From an uncultured Clostridia bacterium (GTDB lineage Bacteria > Bacillota > Clostridia > Oscillospirales > Acutalibacteraceae), in NCBI GenBank assembly GCA_946410005.1, contig CAMJYS010000003.1:1-20398 (forward strand): DNA of 20,398 bases, read 5' to 3'. The notes beneath the pieces were generated by a model. That model did no database searches. It was given only the letters and a program-made list of their open reading frames with translations, and was not told the origin of the DNA. Made by a program: the position numbers and the translations under genes. Below are positions 9,685 through 17,745 of this stretch, piece by piece; within the stretch, counting starts at the first letter, position 1; each line of letters begins with the position of its first letter.

Positions 9685-10303
9685 TATCTAAATTCATATT
9701 TTTCAAAAATGTTTTTCTGTGAATTTCACATACACCATTAGCTTTTATTGCTTCATAATGTGCTTTTGTACCGTAACCCTTATGTTTTTCAAAACCATAT
9801 TCGGGATATTTTTTCGACAATTCTTTCATAAGTCTATCCCTAGTAACTTTTGCTAAAATCGAAGCACAAGCAATGCTATGCGATAGACTATCTCCTTTTA
9901 TAATTGCTTTTGCGGGAATATCAAAATCCGGCAAACGATTCCCGTCAACAAGTATTAAATCAGGTTGAATTTTAAGACTTTTCACAGCTCGTTCCATAGC
10001 CAAAAAAGTTGCGTTCAAAATATTAACTTCATCTATTTCTTTTTCGTTCGAAAATGCTATGCCATAACTAAGCGATTTTTCTTTTATCGTGTCAAAAAGT
10101 AATTCTCGCTTTTTCTCTGTCAATTTTTTAGAATCATTAACACCGTCTATGATTGTTCCGTAAGGCATTACTACCGCTGCGGCACAAACCGGTCCTGCTA
10201 ATGGTCCTCTTCCGGCTTCGTCTATGCCACAAACTAATTTAGTATTATTTTCGCTATATAAATTTTCGTAATATAAAAAATCTTTTTCAATATTTTCTGT
10301 CAC
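9677..10303 (-). CDS. rnhB: Ribonuclease HII
   Basis: Removes RNA from RNA-DNA hybrids and misincorporated ribonucleotides from DNA. The 208 residues carry the hallmark CGIDEAGRGPLAGPV (D28, E29), the segment NDSKKLTEKKRE near 56-67, D120 in LILVDGN, D138 in KGDSLSHSIACAS, and AKVTRDRLM, completing the DEDD active site. It begins two bases after the rbgA stop and overlaps yraN at its 3' end, so the three form a tight translational unit. Confidence 0.97.
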   Translation of the reverse strand: MTENIEKDFLYYENLYSENNTKLVCGIDEAGRGPLAGPVCAAAVVMPYGTIIDGVNDSKKLTEKKRELLFDTIKEKSLSYGIAFSNEKEIDEVNILNATFLAMERAVKSLKIQPDLILVDGNRLPDFDIPAKAIIKGDSLSHSIACASILAKVTRDRLMKELSKKYPEYGFEKHKGYGTKAHYEAIKANGVCEIHRKTFLKNMNLDNE

Positions 10304-10305
10304 TT

Positions 10306-11193
10306 TTATTCTCCTTGCTTATCATATGGTATTTCCAACGTTATTTTTCCAAGTTTACCGCTACGAAATTCTTCCAATACTATATTGGAAATTCGTGTAA
10401 TATCAACTTCCGCACCTGATATTAACGCTCCTCTTTTTCGGCCTATGTACTCTAAAATTTCAAACGAAGACAAATTTTCAATTTTAGATTTATCCAATTT
10501 AAATCGCTCACATAAATTATTCATATATCTGCTCCTGATTTTTTCTATAAATCTAACACTTAAATCCTCAACGTCTAAAATCTGATCTTTTATAGCGCCC
10601 GTAAAAGCTAAATCGAGCGCAGTCGTATTATCTTGAAATTTCGGCCACAAAACACCCGGTGTATCTAAAATTTGAATTTTATCTCCGCATGTAAACCATT
10701 GATTACTACGAGTAACGCCAGGCCTATTTTCAACTTTAGCTTTTGAATTTTTGCAAATTCTATTTATGAAAGAAGACTTACCGACATTTGGTATACCAAC
10801 AATCATTAATCTTAATTTTTGACCGACGGCACCTTTTGATTCCCAATTTTTTAATTTAAAATTCATTTTATGAATAACTTTATTCATAAACATATTCGTG
10901 CTTTTGCTATCTTTAATGCTGAATAAGATACAATCTTGACCCATTTTTTCGAAATATTTTTTCCAATTCAAGGAAATTTTTTCATCTGATAAATCAGATT
11001 TATTTAAAACTATTATTCTAGGCTTGTTCGAAAGTATTTTGTCTATGTCAGGATTTCGACTGCTAAGCGGTATTCTGGCGTCTAGTAATTCTATAACAAC
11101 ATCGACATTTCCGAGCGACTCTTTTAATTTTCTCTGAGCTTTCGCCATATGTCCCGGAAACCAGTTTATATTTACTTTGTTTTCTTCATTCAT
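10306..11193 (-). CDS. rbgA: Ribosome biogenesis GTPase RbgA/YlqF
   Basis: Circularly permuted GTPase that acts late in assembly of the 50S subunit. The 295 residues begin with the family signature NWFPGHMAKAQ. The permuted order is visible: the G4 motif NKSD (64-67) comes first, then G1 GIPNVGKSS (133-141), a GVTRSNQW switch region, and G3 DTPG (177-180). The C-terminal helical domain resembles an ANTAR-like RNA-binding segment (GRKRGALISGAEVDITR). The order rplS ... rbgA-rnhB matches Bacillus and many clostridia; here signal peptidase and Nudix genes lie in between. Confidence 0.95.
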   Translation of the reverse strand: MNEENKVNINWFPGHMAKAQRKLKESLGNVDVVIELLDARIPLSSRNPDIDKILSNKPRIIVLNKSDLSDEKISLNWKKYFEKMGQDCILFSIKDSKSTNMFMNKVIHKMNFKLKNWESKGAVGQKLRLMIVGIPNVGKSSFINRICKNSKAKVENRPGVTRSNQWFTCGDKIQILDTPGVLWPKFQDNTTALDLAFTGAIKDQILDVEDLSVRFIEKIRSRYMNNLCERFKLDKSKIENLSSFEILEYIGRKRGALISGAEVDITRISNIVLEEFRSGKLGKITLEIPYDKQGE

Positions 11194-11232
11194 TTAAATC
11201 ACTTCCAATTTAAAACATTTTTTATGATACTG

Positions 11233-11643
11233 CTACAAAACAATTTTCACATTCACTAACTTTGATTTTATGTAATCGTCTAGCAAATCAGAATTTTTCG
11301 AAACCCATCTATACTCTGTATGTTCTTCGCTTAAAATAATTTCTAATTTATTTTTATCGGCATTAATAATGAAATCCAGCTCCAAAAAATGTACCGGCTT
11401 TTCGTTTTTATAGCTTATCTTATCAGTATAATTAACTATGAAAAATTCGATAAGAGAATTTTTGAAACCTATTTCTTCGCTTAATTCTCTTTCTAAAGCC
11501 TCTTTTATAGTTTCGCCATCTTCGACATGACCTCCGGGAAATTCCCACACTCCAGGATAGTTACTATCACTTTCTGATCTTTTTACAACTAAAAATTCAT
11601 CTACGGATTTTACTATACCTGTTACAACTATTTCTGTTTCCAT
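11233..11643 (-). CDS. Nudix hydrolase (MutT-like)
   Basis: A 136-residue Nudix protein. The box GX5EX7REUXEEXGU is perfect at residues 38-60 (GHVEDGE ... RELSEEIGF), preceded by VWEFPGG and an N-terminal VTGIVKSVDEFLVVKRSE strand pair typical of MutT. This suggests a nucleoside triphosphate pyrophosphatase that cleans oxidised or non-canonical nucleotides, but substrate choice cannot be read from the box. It lies between lepB and rbgA, 40 bases upstream of the latter. Confidence 0.88.
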   Translation of the reverse strand: METEIVVTGIVKSVDEFLVVKRSESDSNYPGVWEFPGGHVEDGETIKEALERELSEEIGFKNSLIEFFIVNYTDKISYKNEKPVHFLELDFIINADKNKLEIILSEEHTEYRWVSKNSDLLDDYIKSKLVNVKIVL

Positions 11644-11665
11644 AAATTTAAAACTCTCCTTTTTT

Positions 11666-12229
11666 CTATAGATTTTTTATTCTCTTAAATGGTGAAATTA
11701 TAAAAGCAGCTTTACCGATAATATTTTTGTTTTCAATAAAGCCGACCGATTCAAACCGACTGTCAAGTGAATTATTACGGTTATCTCCCATTACAAAGCA
11801 ATGATGCTTTGGTACTTTTACGGGAAATAGCCATTTATCATTATTATCACCATGTATATACATATTTTCTTCTTTTATATAGGGTTCGTATAAAATTTCG
11901 CCATCAACCAAAACTTGACCTCTTTTGTAATCGATAGTAATTGTTTGATTCTCAGTGGCAATTACCCTTTTTATAAGTGGACTGTTAATCATATTTCCTT
12001 TTTTTATAATAACTATATCTCCCGATTTTGGGACATAATTAAACTCATAAATTAAAACTCTATCCTTATCATAAAGTGTATCACGCATAGAAGCCCCACT
12101 GATAGTTACCACTCTAAAGAAAAAAACCACAAAAAATATTGTAAAGATTATTGTATATAAAATCGATTCTATCCATTCAAAACAAAACAAAAAAATTTTT
12201 TTACTCAGTTTCTCGTTATCATTATACAT
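11666..12229 (-). CDS. lepB: Signal peptidase I (second tandem copy)
   Basis: Membrane serine peptidase that removes signal peptides from secreted proteins. The 187 residues have one N-terminal membrane segment (about 21-42), then the catalytic serine S47 in ISGASM and the general-base lysine K87 in LIKRVIA, followed by MGDNRNNSLDSR. All Sip-type boxes are intact. It is a paralogue of the gene just upstream (same boxes, clearly diverged loops), with an 89-base gap that may carry its own promoter. A Nudix gene follows 22 bases after the stop. Confidence 0.95.
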   Translation of the reverse strand: MYNDNEKLSKKIFLFCFEWIESILYTIIFTIFFVVFFFRVVTISGASMRDTLYDKDRVLIYEFNYVPKSGDIVIIKKGNMINSPLIKRVIATENQTITIDYKRGQVLVDGEILYEPYIKEENMYIHGDNNDKWLFPVKVPKHHCFVMGDNRNNSLDSRFESVGFIENKNIIGKAAFIISPFKRIKNL

Positions 12230-12250
12230 AATTTACCACAACGCTCCAAT

Positions 12251-12278
12251 TTTATATGCACAGTAAAAATTATGTAAA
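12251..12278 (-). promoter_or_regulatory. Possible promoter for the second lepB
   Basis: On the minus strand TTTACA (12278-12273), 16 bases, TATAAA (12256-12251). Each hexamer has five of six consensus bases. Predicted transcription would start close to the lepB start, leaving a short leader. AT-rich sequence yields such matches by chance, so support is moderate. Confidence 0.35.
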
Positions 12279-12318
12279 ATAATCACCGAAAATACTGAGT
12301 AAAAAATAATTAGAATTA

Positions 12319-12885
12319 TTATTTTACTTCCCTAAACCTATTATATGGGAGAAGTATATATTTAACTTTCCCTATAATATTATTATTATTTATAAGTCCA
12401 ATCGCCTTAGAGCGACTGTCGAGCGAATTGTTACGATTATCTCCCATTACGAAAGAATATCCTTTTGGTATAACTTCAGGAATTTCTCCGTCCTCTTGTA
12501 ACCACATCGGCTCTTTTATATATGTTTCATTGAGCTTTTCTCCATTTACCCAAACACTACCGTCAGAAAAATCTATTTTTAAAGTTTCGCCTTCTGTAGC
12601 GATAATTCTTTTTACAATAGGCTCATCGTAAATTTGTCCGTGCGTTATCGTAACGACATCCCCGTCTGTAGGAACATATCCCCATTTAAGAACAAAAATT
12701 TTATCGCCGTCAAAAAGTGTATTCATCATCGATTCGCCAGAAACGTTCATTATTCTGAAAAAGAAACAGAATAAAAACAGAACAACAGCTAAAGCTTGTA
12801 CAAAAGGTTCTAACCACTCAAAACAAAATTTTGAAAAACTACTTGCGGGATTATTTACTACCACTTCGTTACTATTATTTTTCAT
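12319..12885 (-). CDS. lepB: Signal peptidase I (first tandem copy)
   Basis: Signal peptidase I of 188 residues when started at the ATG 12885-12883 (MKNNSNEV), which follows AAGGAG by ten bases; the frame is open to a TTG at 12909 that overlaps that ribosome site. There is one membrane segment (about 28-45), catalytic S52 in VSGESM and K92 in PIVKRIIA, then VMGDNRNNSLDSR. It follows rplS after a terminator and a possible promoter, and starts the long minus-strand gene series. Two adjacent signal peptidases with identical catalytic boxes may differ in substrate preference. Confidence 0.95.
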   Translation of the reverse strand: MKNNSNEVVVNNPASSFSKFCFEWLEPFVQALAVVLFLFCFFFRIMNVSGESMMNTLFDGDKIFVLKWGYVPTDGDVVTITHGQIYDEPIVKRIIATEGETLKIDFSDGSVWVNGEKLNETYIKEPMWLQEDGEIPEVIPKGYSFVMGDNRNNSLDSRSKAIGLINNNNIIGKVKYILLPYNRFREVK

Positions 12886-12921
12886 TATCCATCCGCTCCT
12901 TATTATCAAAATTTACTTATT

Positions 12922-12950
12922 ATCTTAAATCATTAACTAATTAAAATCAA
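12922..12950 (-). promoter_or_regulatory. Candidate promoter of the lepB-rbgA gene series
   Basis: Minus strand TTGATT (12950-12945), 17 bases, TAAGAT (12927-12922), in the gap between the rplS terminator and lepB. Four of six bases match consensus in each hexamer and spacing is ideal. Its position right after a terminator makes a promoter here likely. Confidence 0.45.
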
Positions 12951-12957
12951 CCATAAG

Positions 12958-12990
12958 AAAAAACAGGGGAAATAAATTCCCCCTACTGTT
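12958..12990 (-). terminator. Rho-independent terminator of rplS
   Basis: On the minus strand a GC-rich hairpin pairs GGGGAA with TTCCCC around a short TTTAT loop, extended at its base by ACAG/CTGT with a small bulge, and is followed directly by six T (12963-12958). The upstream edge touches the rplS stop codon, so the gene ends on its own terminator. Some read-through into lepB is possible. Confidence 0.85.
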
Positions 12991-13330
12991 AAATTTTTTG
13001 TTTAACTTTTGCCGCTTTTCCGATACGTTCTCTAAGATAATAAAGTTTACTGCGACATACACGTCCCTTTCTGATAACCTTAACATCTTTGACACTTGGC
13101 GAATGCATCGGGAAAATTCTTTCAACACCGAAACCATAAGATACCTTTCTTACAGTAAATGTTTCAGAAATTCCATTCCCTTTCTTAGCGATAACAGTTC
13201 CTTCAAAAACTTGAATTCTTGTTCTTTCGCCTTCTGTAATTTGAACATCTACCTTTACAGTATCTCCGACATTAAATTCAGGAAGCGTGCTTTTAAGAGA
13301 TGATTCAGAAATTTTCTTTAAAAAATCCAT
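12989..13330 (-). CDS. rplS: Large subunit ribosomal protein L19
   Basis: Ribosomal protein at the 30S-50S interface. I start it at the ATG 13330-13328 ([12 protein letters not shown], 113 residues), preceded by GGAGGG; the in-frame TTG at 13342 contains that ribosome site and is not the start. The conserved [35 protein letters not shown] and [34 protein letters not shown] are unmistakable. It has a clear promoter and leader upstream and a terminator at its stop, so it seems to be a single-gene unit. The trmD-rimM neighbours common in other Firmicutes are absent; tpiA lies divergently upstream instead. Confidence 0.97.
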   Translation of the reverse strand: MDFLKKISESSLKSTLPEFNVGDTVKVDVQITEGERTRIQVFEGTVIAKKGNGISETFTVRKVSYGFGVERIFPMHSPSVKDVKVIRKGRVCRSKLYYLRERIGKAAKVKQKI

Positions 13331-13371
13331 ATTACCCTCCAAAATGATCTACACATTCATAATGCCCTTTT

Positions 13372-13416
13372 ACATCAGAGGAATGCTGATATTTTGATGT
13401 ATAATTTATATTATAC
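13372..13416 (-). promoter_or_regulatory. Structured leader of rplS
   Basis: The roughly 90-base untranslated leader holds alternative pairings. ACATCAG (plus strand 13372-13378) can pair through ATCAG with CTGAT at 13386-13390, or through ACATCA with TGATGT at 13395-13400; the two are mutually exclusive. A further perfect inverted repeat, GTATAAT/ATTATAC, spans 13399-13416. Firmicutes L19 genes often carry an autoregulatory leader (Rfam L19 leader); whether this is that motif cannot be decided by eye. Confidence 0.4.
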
Positions 13417-13427
13417 ACTCTCTGAGA

Positions 13428-13457
13428 ATTCTACCATATAACTTATTATTTTGTCAA
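13428..13457 (-). promoter_or_regulatory. rplS promoter
   Basis: Minus strand perfect -35 TTGACA (13457-13452), 18-base spacer, -10 TAGAAT (13433-13428, five of six). It lies about 100 bases upstream of the rplS start, consistent with a strong ribosomal-protein promoter and a structured leader. Confidence 0.7.
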
Positions 13458-13484
13458 GCATATAAATCGCAATAAAACATAAAA

Positions 13485-13513
13485 TTGAGTAAAATAAAAT
13501 ATAGTATTATAAT
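13485..13513 (+). promoter_or_regulatory. tpiA-gpmI promoter
   Basis: TTGAGT (13485-13490), exactly 17 bases, TATAAT (13508-13513, perfect), about 40 bases upstream of the tpiA ATG. An AAGGTG ribosome site follows at about 13538. This promoter diverges from the rplS promoter, with only about 28 bases between the two -35 boxes. Confidence 0.7.
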
Positions 13514-13552
13514 CATGAATAGAAAAATATTTTTACAAGGTGAAAAAGTTCA

Positions 13553-14320
13553 ATGAAAAAAAATAAAATTGTTATCGCAAACTGGAAAATGAATAAAACT
13601 GTATCGGAATCTCAAAAATTTATATCAGAGTTAATAAACGATAGAACATTAAAAAACTATAAAAATGTTATAATATGTCCTTCGTTTTTAAGTATAATGT
13701 CAATTTTTACAGAATGCTTAAAAAATAATATAAAATTAGGCGCACAAAATTGCTTTTACGAAGATATTGGTTCGTTTACCGGTGAAGTTTCACCGATAAT
13801 GTTAAAAAAATCCGGTATAGAATATGTTATTGTCGGACACAGTGAAAGAAGAATTAAATTAAATGAAACTCCTGATATCATCAATAAAAAATTATTTGTT
13901 GCTTTAAAAAATAAACTTAAAGTAATTCTTTGCGTAGGAGAAACGAAAACAGAAAAAGATTGCGGAACAGAAAAATCAGCAATACTAAACCAAATAAACT
14001 CTGCTGTCTGTGGTTTAAAAGAAATCGATTTACTTAATAATCTTATGATAGCATATGAACCTGTTTGGGCAATCGGAAACACTAATGCAAATGTCGACCC
14101 CATGTACGCTGAAAACATGTGTGCGTTTATAAAAGATTCTATAAATATAAATTTCAGAAAAAAAATAAATGTTTTGTATGGCGGGTCGTTAAATTCTAAG
14201 AATGCAGAAAATTTTTTAAAAATGGAACATATAGATGGTGGATTAATTGGAGGAGCATCACTGGATGTAAAAGAATTTTCTGAAATAATAAAAATATCTC
14301 AAAATTTCTATATTAGTTAG
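13553..14320 (+). CDS. tpiA: Triose-phosphate isomerase
   Basis: Interconverts dihydroxyacetone phosphate and glyceraldehyde 3-phosphate in glycolysis. The 255 residues form the full TIM barrel. N10 and K12 lie in IANWKMN, the electrophile H96 in VGHSERR, the catalytic E169 in AYEPVWAIGN, and the phosphate-binding loop YGGSLNSKN and GLIGGASL near the C terminus. An ATG preceded by AAGGTG supports the start. It is the first gene of a two-gene glycolytic unit with gpmI nine bases downstream, a remnant of the common gap-pgk-tpiA-gpmI-eno order. Confidence 0.97.
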   Translation: MKKNKIVIANWKMNKTVSESQKFISELINDRTLKNYKNVIICPSFLSIMSIFTECLKNNIKLGAQNCFYEDIGSFTGEVSPIMLKKSGIEYVIVGHSERRIKLNETPDIINKKLFVALKNKLKVILCVGETKTEKDCGTEKSAILNQINSAVCGLKEIDLLNNLMIAYEPVWAIGNTNANVDPMYAENMCAFIKDSININFRKKINVLYGGSLNSKNAENFLKMEHIDGGLIGGASLDVKEFSEIIKISQNFYIS

Positions 14321-14329
14321 GACTCGGAA

Positions 14330-15832
14330 GTGAATAAGTTGAATAGTAAAAAAGTATTATTGTTAATTTTAGATGGTTTCGGTATAGGTGAAAATAATGA
14401 CTCAAATGCAATTTATATTGCAAATACACCAAATCTAGATAAAATTTTCAAAACAAATCCATTTTCAAAATTAAAAGCATCGGGAATAGATGTAGGTCTT
14501 CCCGAAGGACAAATGGGAAATTCAGAAGTTGGACATACAAATATGGGTTCTGGAAGAATTGTTTATCAAGATTTAACTTACATAAATAAATGCATAGAAA
14601 CCGGTGAATTTTATGAAAATGAAGATTTAATCGATACTATAAATTATGCGAAAAAAAATAATTCTACGTTACATATAATGGGGCTTTTATCCGACGGCGG
14701 TATACATAGTCATATAAACCATTTTTATGCAACTTTAGAACTTGCCAAAAAATTAAATTTAAAAAATGTAGGAATACATATTTGGACAGACGGAAGAGAT
14801 ACCCCGCCTAAATCAGCAATTAAATATATAAACAATTTGGAAAATTTCGTAAAAAAAATAAATTTAGGAAAAATACAAACGGTTTGCGGAAGATATTACT
14901 CTATGGATAGAGACAAAAATTGGGATAGAACTAATGTTGCGTTTGAATGTATGGCATTTGCTAAAGGGAAGATTTTTAAATCAGCAAAAGAAGCAATAGA
15001 AAATTCGTATCAAAATAATATAACGGATGAGTTTTTAAAGCCGTGTGTGATTGAAGGTTTCAACGGAATTCAAAAAAATGATGCCGTTATTTGCTTAAAT
15101 TTTAGACCTGATAGAGCTCGCCAAATCACTCGGAAATTTACAGAAGAAAGTAGCATAGTAAAAAAATATTGCTGTTTTTCTCAGTACGACGAAACTTTTG
15201 CCAATGTAAATATAGCTTTTAAGCCAAGAAAAATACGCAATACTTTAGGAGAAATAGTATCGAATAACGGTTTATCGCAACTAAGAATAGCCGAAACCGA
15301 AAAATATGCACATGTTACGTTTTTTTTTAATGGCGGTCAAGAAAAGCCATATAAAAACGAAAAAAGAATCATTATAAACTCTCCCAAGGTCAAGACTTAT
15401 GATTTAAAGCCCGAAATGAGCGCTTATGAATTAACCGATACATTAATTGAAAAAATGAATAATGAAAATTATGATTTTACCGTTATTAATTTTGCAAATC
15501 CTGATATGGTCGGACATACTGGAAACTTTGAAGCTACCGTAAAAGCAATAGAAACAGTAGATTTATGTATTAAAAAAATATTGAACGAAACCCAAAAAAT
15601 TGAAAATTTAGTCACAATTATAACCGCCGACCACGGAAATGCCGAAAAAATGAAAGATAAAGATGGCGAACCTTTCACTTCGCATACATCTAATTTAGTT
15701 CCGTTTGTGATTTTAAATTATAACTGTAGGATAAAAAAAGAAGGGCGACTTTGTGATATCGCCCCAACCATTTTAGAAATCTTAAATTTACCTTGCCCTC
15801 CCGAATTCACGGGAAGTAGTTTGGTTTTGTAA
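14330..15832 (+). CDS. gpmI: 2,3-bisphosphoglycerate-independent phosphoglycerate mutase
   Basis: Manganese-dependent enzyme converting 3- to 2-phosphoglycerate. The 500 residues show the alkaline-phosphatase-type metal site (LLILDGFGIGENN, D15), the phosphorylated serine S65 in MGNSEVGHTNMGSGR, the substrate loop WTDGRDTPPKSA, NFRPDRARQ, NFANPDMVGHTG, the second metal cluster ADHGNAEKM, and HTSNLVPF. The start is a GTG (AGGA lies seven bases before it); a TTG at 14339, nine bases later, has GGAAG before it and is an alternative. It is co-transcribed with tpiA. Its 3' end converges with the coiled-coil gene and overlaps the T-run of that gene's terminator. Confidence 0.97.
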   Translation: MNKLNSKKVLLLILDGFGIGENNDSNAIYIANTPNLDKIFKTNPFSKLKASGIDVGLPEGQMGNSEVGHTNMGSGRIVYQDLTYINKCIETGEFYENEDLIDTINYAKKNNSTLHIMGLLSDGGIHSHINHFYATLELAKKLNLKNVGIHIWTDGRDTPPKSAIKYINNLENFVKKINLGKIQTVCGRYYSMDRDKNWDRTNVAFECMAFAKGKIFKSAKEAIENSYQNNITDEFLKPCVIEGFNGIQKNDAVICLNFRPDRARQITRKFTEESSIVKKYCCFSQYDETFANVNIAFKPRKIRNTLGEIVSNNGLSQLRIAETEKYAHVTFFFNGGQEKPYKNEKRIIINSPKVKTYDLKPEMSAYELTDTLIEKMNNENYDFTVINFANPDMVGHTGNFEATVKAIETVDLCIKKILNETQKIENLVTIITADHGNAEKMKDKDGEPFTSHTSNLVPFVILNYNCRIKKEGRLCDIAPTILEILNLPCPPEFTGSSLVL

Positions 15833-15876
15833 AAACGAACCTCACATCTTTTGATAATAAACAATAATGTAAGGTT
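15831..15876 (-). terminator. Terminator of the CIS-like/coiled-coil unit
   Basis: In minus-strand RNA AACCTTACAT (15876-15867) pairs with ATGTGAGGTT (15847-15838), ten pairs including one U-G, around a 19-base AT-rich loop, then CGTTTTTAC. On the plus strand the same position is a C/A mismatch and no T-run follows, so the element is oriented for the minus strand. The T-run overlaps the gpmI stop codon. Confidence 0.6.
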
Positions 15877-15895
15877 ATACGAATTACTTTTCTCA

Positions 15896-17722
15896 TTAAT
15901 TAATTTTTTCTTGTTCAGCCATATATTTTTTTAAATTTTCCAAATCCGATTCTTCGATATCATCGATATCATCCAGACCATCTTTACATATTTTTTCAAA
16001 AAATTTATATACTTTATTGTTGCTGCACGAAGATTCAACAAATTTTTTCAAACTGCGTTCTAATGTTCCTTTTATTTCTTTGTTGAATTTTTCTACTGCA
16101 TCTTCTTCTCCATCTTTGATCGCTTTTTGTATATCTCCAGTAGATCTAAAATCCCCTTTTCCGGAACTATCAAAATAGAAATTACTATCTAGAATTTCTT
16201 TCAGTTGTTTTACGTCTTTTTCTTCTAGCTTGCTAACAATCTCTTTCATAAAGTAGCCAGCTGCTTTTAAAACTGTTTCTAGCGGTTTGGAAATATTCAA
16301 TTTGCTTTTGTCTTCACCGTCATCCCAATTACTACTGCTACCATGATAATCTTCGTCATTATCAAGATCTAATTCTGAAATGCCTTTGTCTTTAAAAATA
16401 CCGTCCAACTTTTTGTTATAAAGCTTCAAGTTATCTATAACTTCAGCGGTATCATGTAGATATTTTTCTAAATCCTCGCCTTTTAACATTTCTATATTCT
16501 TATATATATCCGTTTTTTCTTCATTAATCAAAGAAGAAATTTCGCCCAAAATCTTTTTCACGCCTTCGTCAGACGATTTATAATTATAAATTTTCAAGAA
16601 ATTGTATTTTCTTTCGATTCTTCTCTTTAATTCTTTGGCATTATTTTTTAATTTGATAGCAGTATCTTGCGCATCAAGCCACGCTAAAAACTCGCCCTTT
16701 GTATTAAACGAAGGCTCCTCATTTTTTTCTTCAACTTCGTCTTTGTCTTCACCAGAGCTAAAAGCCAGTCCCGTCCATTTACTAAATTTTGAATCATTAA
16801 AAGATTTCTTTTTTTCTCTAACTACATCTTTTATGTCATCTGACATACTTTGTGCGTGTTTGCTTATAACCCCCTTAAATTTCCCAAAAAGACCTTTTTT
16901 TTCATCTTTTTTATCTATTTCGTTTAATTCTTTTTCTTTCTCGATTTTTTGTTTAGTTTCTGCGGTAGCTAATGTTGCAACCATTTTAGCATTATTTTTT
17001 AGTGCTAACTCTTTATCTTTTTCCGCTATATTATACTCCTCTTTATATTCTTCGCCAAATAATTCTACAGGGCCATCAATTTGTAATTCTTCATATTTTT
17101 TTATTTCCTGCTCCTGTTTTTCTACTTCTCTTTCTTGTTTTTCTATCATTTTCTCTTCTTTTCTTACTTCATTTTCTTGCTTTTTTATCTCCTCTTTTTG
17201 TTCCCAAATATTTTTTCCGCTATTTTTCATTTCTTCTTTTTTCTTTTTAATTTCCTCTTCTTTATCTTTAATTTCCTCTTTTTTCTTTCCAATTTCTTTT
17301 TTCTTATTTTCCAATTCTTCTTTTCTTATCTTAAATTCTTCTTCGCTCCACTGTGATTTTTTCTCCTTTTCTTCCTCTTTTTTTCTTCGAGCTGCTCGTT
17401 CTGCTTTTATTTTTTCTGCTTTTTTTTCTTTCGCAGTTTTTTCTTCTGCATATTTTTTTCTTACGTTTTCTCTAAGCTTCTCTTCTCTTTCTTTTTGTTC
17501 CTCTTCTTTTATTTTCTTCCTTTCGTCTGCTTCTATTTCTTCATCTGATAATTTTCTCTCAGGTGCATTATCTTTAGATTTTATTTCATTAAAATTTTTT
17601 TCTAAATTTTCTGCTTTTTGCCCTGAATTAGAGCTGTTTAAATTCATTTTATTTTTCATGCTATTTTCTACAAGAACCTTGCATGCATAAAGTAATGTCT
17701 CTTCGTCCATATTCGCAAACAT
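15896..17722 (-). CDS. Large charged coiled-coil protein, unknown function
   Basis: I do not recognise a family. The 608 residues start at an ATG behind AAGGAGAG. The layout is a short N-terminal helix (MDEETLLYACKVLVENSMKN), a polar segment to about 55, and about 165 residues of almost pure Lys/Glu/Arg helix (about 58-225) with seven-residue periodicity such as EEIKKKKEEMK and KEEIKKQENEVRKEE. Then come a basic stretch GLFGKFKGVISKHAQSM, an acidic linker, and a mostly helical C-terminal region (about 350-608) with an Asp/Ser-rich break near 470-485. There is no signal peptide, no membrane segment and no catalytic motif. It lies 23 bases after the CIS-tube-like gene and shares its promoter and terminator. 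A role as injected cargo, tether or length-determining scaffold is a guess from that linkage. Confidence 0.8.
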   Translation of the reverse strand: MFANMDEETLLYACKVLVENSMKNKMNLNSSNSGQKAENLEKNFNEIKSKDNAPERKLSDEEIEADERKKIKEEEQKEREEKLRENVRKKYAEEKTAKEKKAEKIKAERAARRKKEEEKEKKSQWSEEEFKIRKEELENKKKEIGKKKEEIKDKEEEIKKKKEEMKNSGKNIWEQKEEIKKQENEVRKEEKMIEKQEREVEKQEQEIKKYEELQIDGPVELFGEEYKEEYNIAEKDKELALKNNAKMVATLATAETKQKIEKEKELNEIDKKDEKKGLFGKFKGVISKHAQSMSDDIKDVVREKKKSFNDSKFSKWTGLAFSSGEDKDEVEEKNEEPSFNTKGEFLAWLDAQDTAIKLKNNAKELKRRIERKYNFLKIYNYKSSDEGVKKILGEISSLINEEKTDIYKNIEMLKGEDLEKYLHDTAEVIDNLKLYNKKLDGIFKDKGISELDLDNDEDYHGSSSNWDDGEDKSKLNISKPLETVLKAAGYFMKEIVSKLEEKDVKQLKEILDSNFYFDSSGKGDFRSTGDIQKAIKDGEEDAVEKFNKEIKGTLERSLKKFVESSCSNNKVYKFFEKICKDGLDDIDDIEESDLENLKKYMAEQEKIN

Positions 17723-17745
17723 AATGTCTTCTCTCCTTTTAATTT

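Noticed and set aside
12296..12330. AT-only inverted repeat (AATAATT/AATTATT) at the end of the first lepB, considered as a terminator
   Set aside because: No G or C in the stem except at the loop, and no clear T-run; too weak to call.
12937..13137. Minus-strand 66-codon frame overlapping rplS
   Set aside because: It overlaps rplS in another frame and runs through the rplS terminator; no ribosome site or family pattern.
16900..17560. Repetitive TTCTTTTTC-like DNA considered as a repeat array or CRISPR
   Set aside because: It is the reverse complement of Lys/Glu codons in the coiled-coil gene, with no fixed-length repeats or spacers.
16602..17690. Long plus-strand frame of 362 codons rich in Phe and Ser
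   Set aside because: It is antisense to the Lys/Glu-rich coiled-coil gene; complementing K/E codons produces F/S/L codons, so it is a composition shadow. The minus-strand gene has the ribosome site and operon context.
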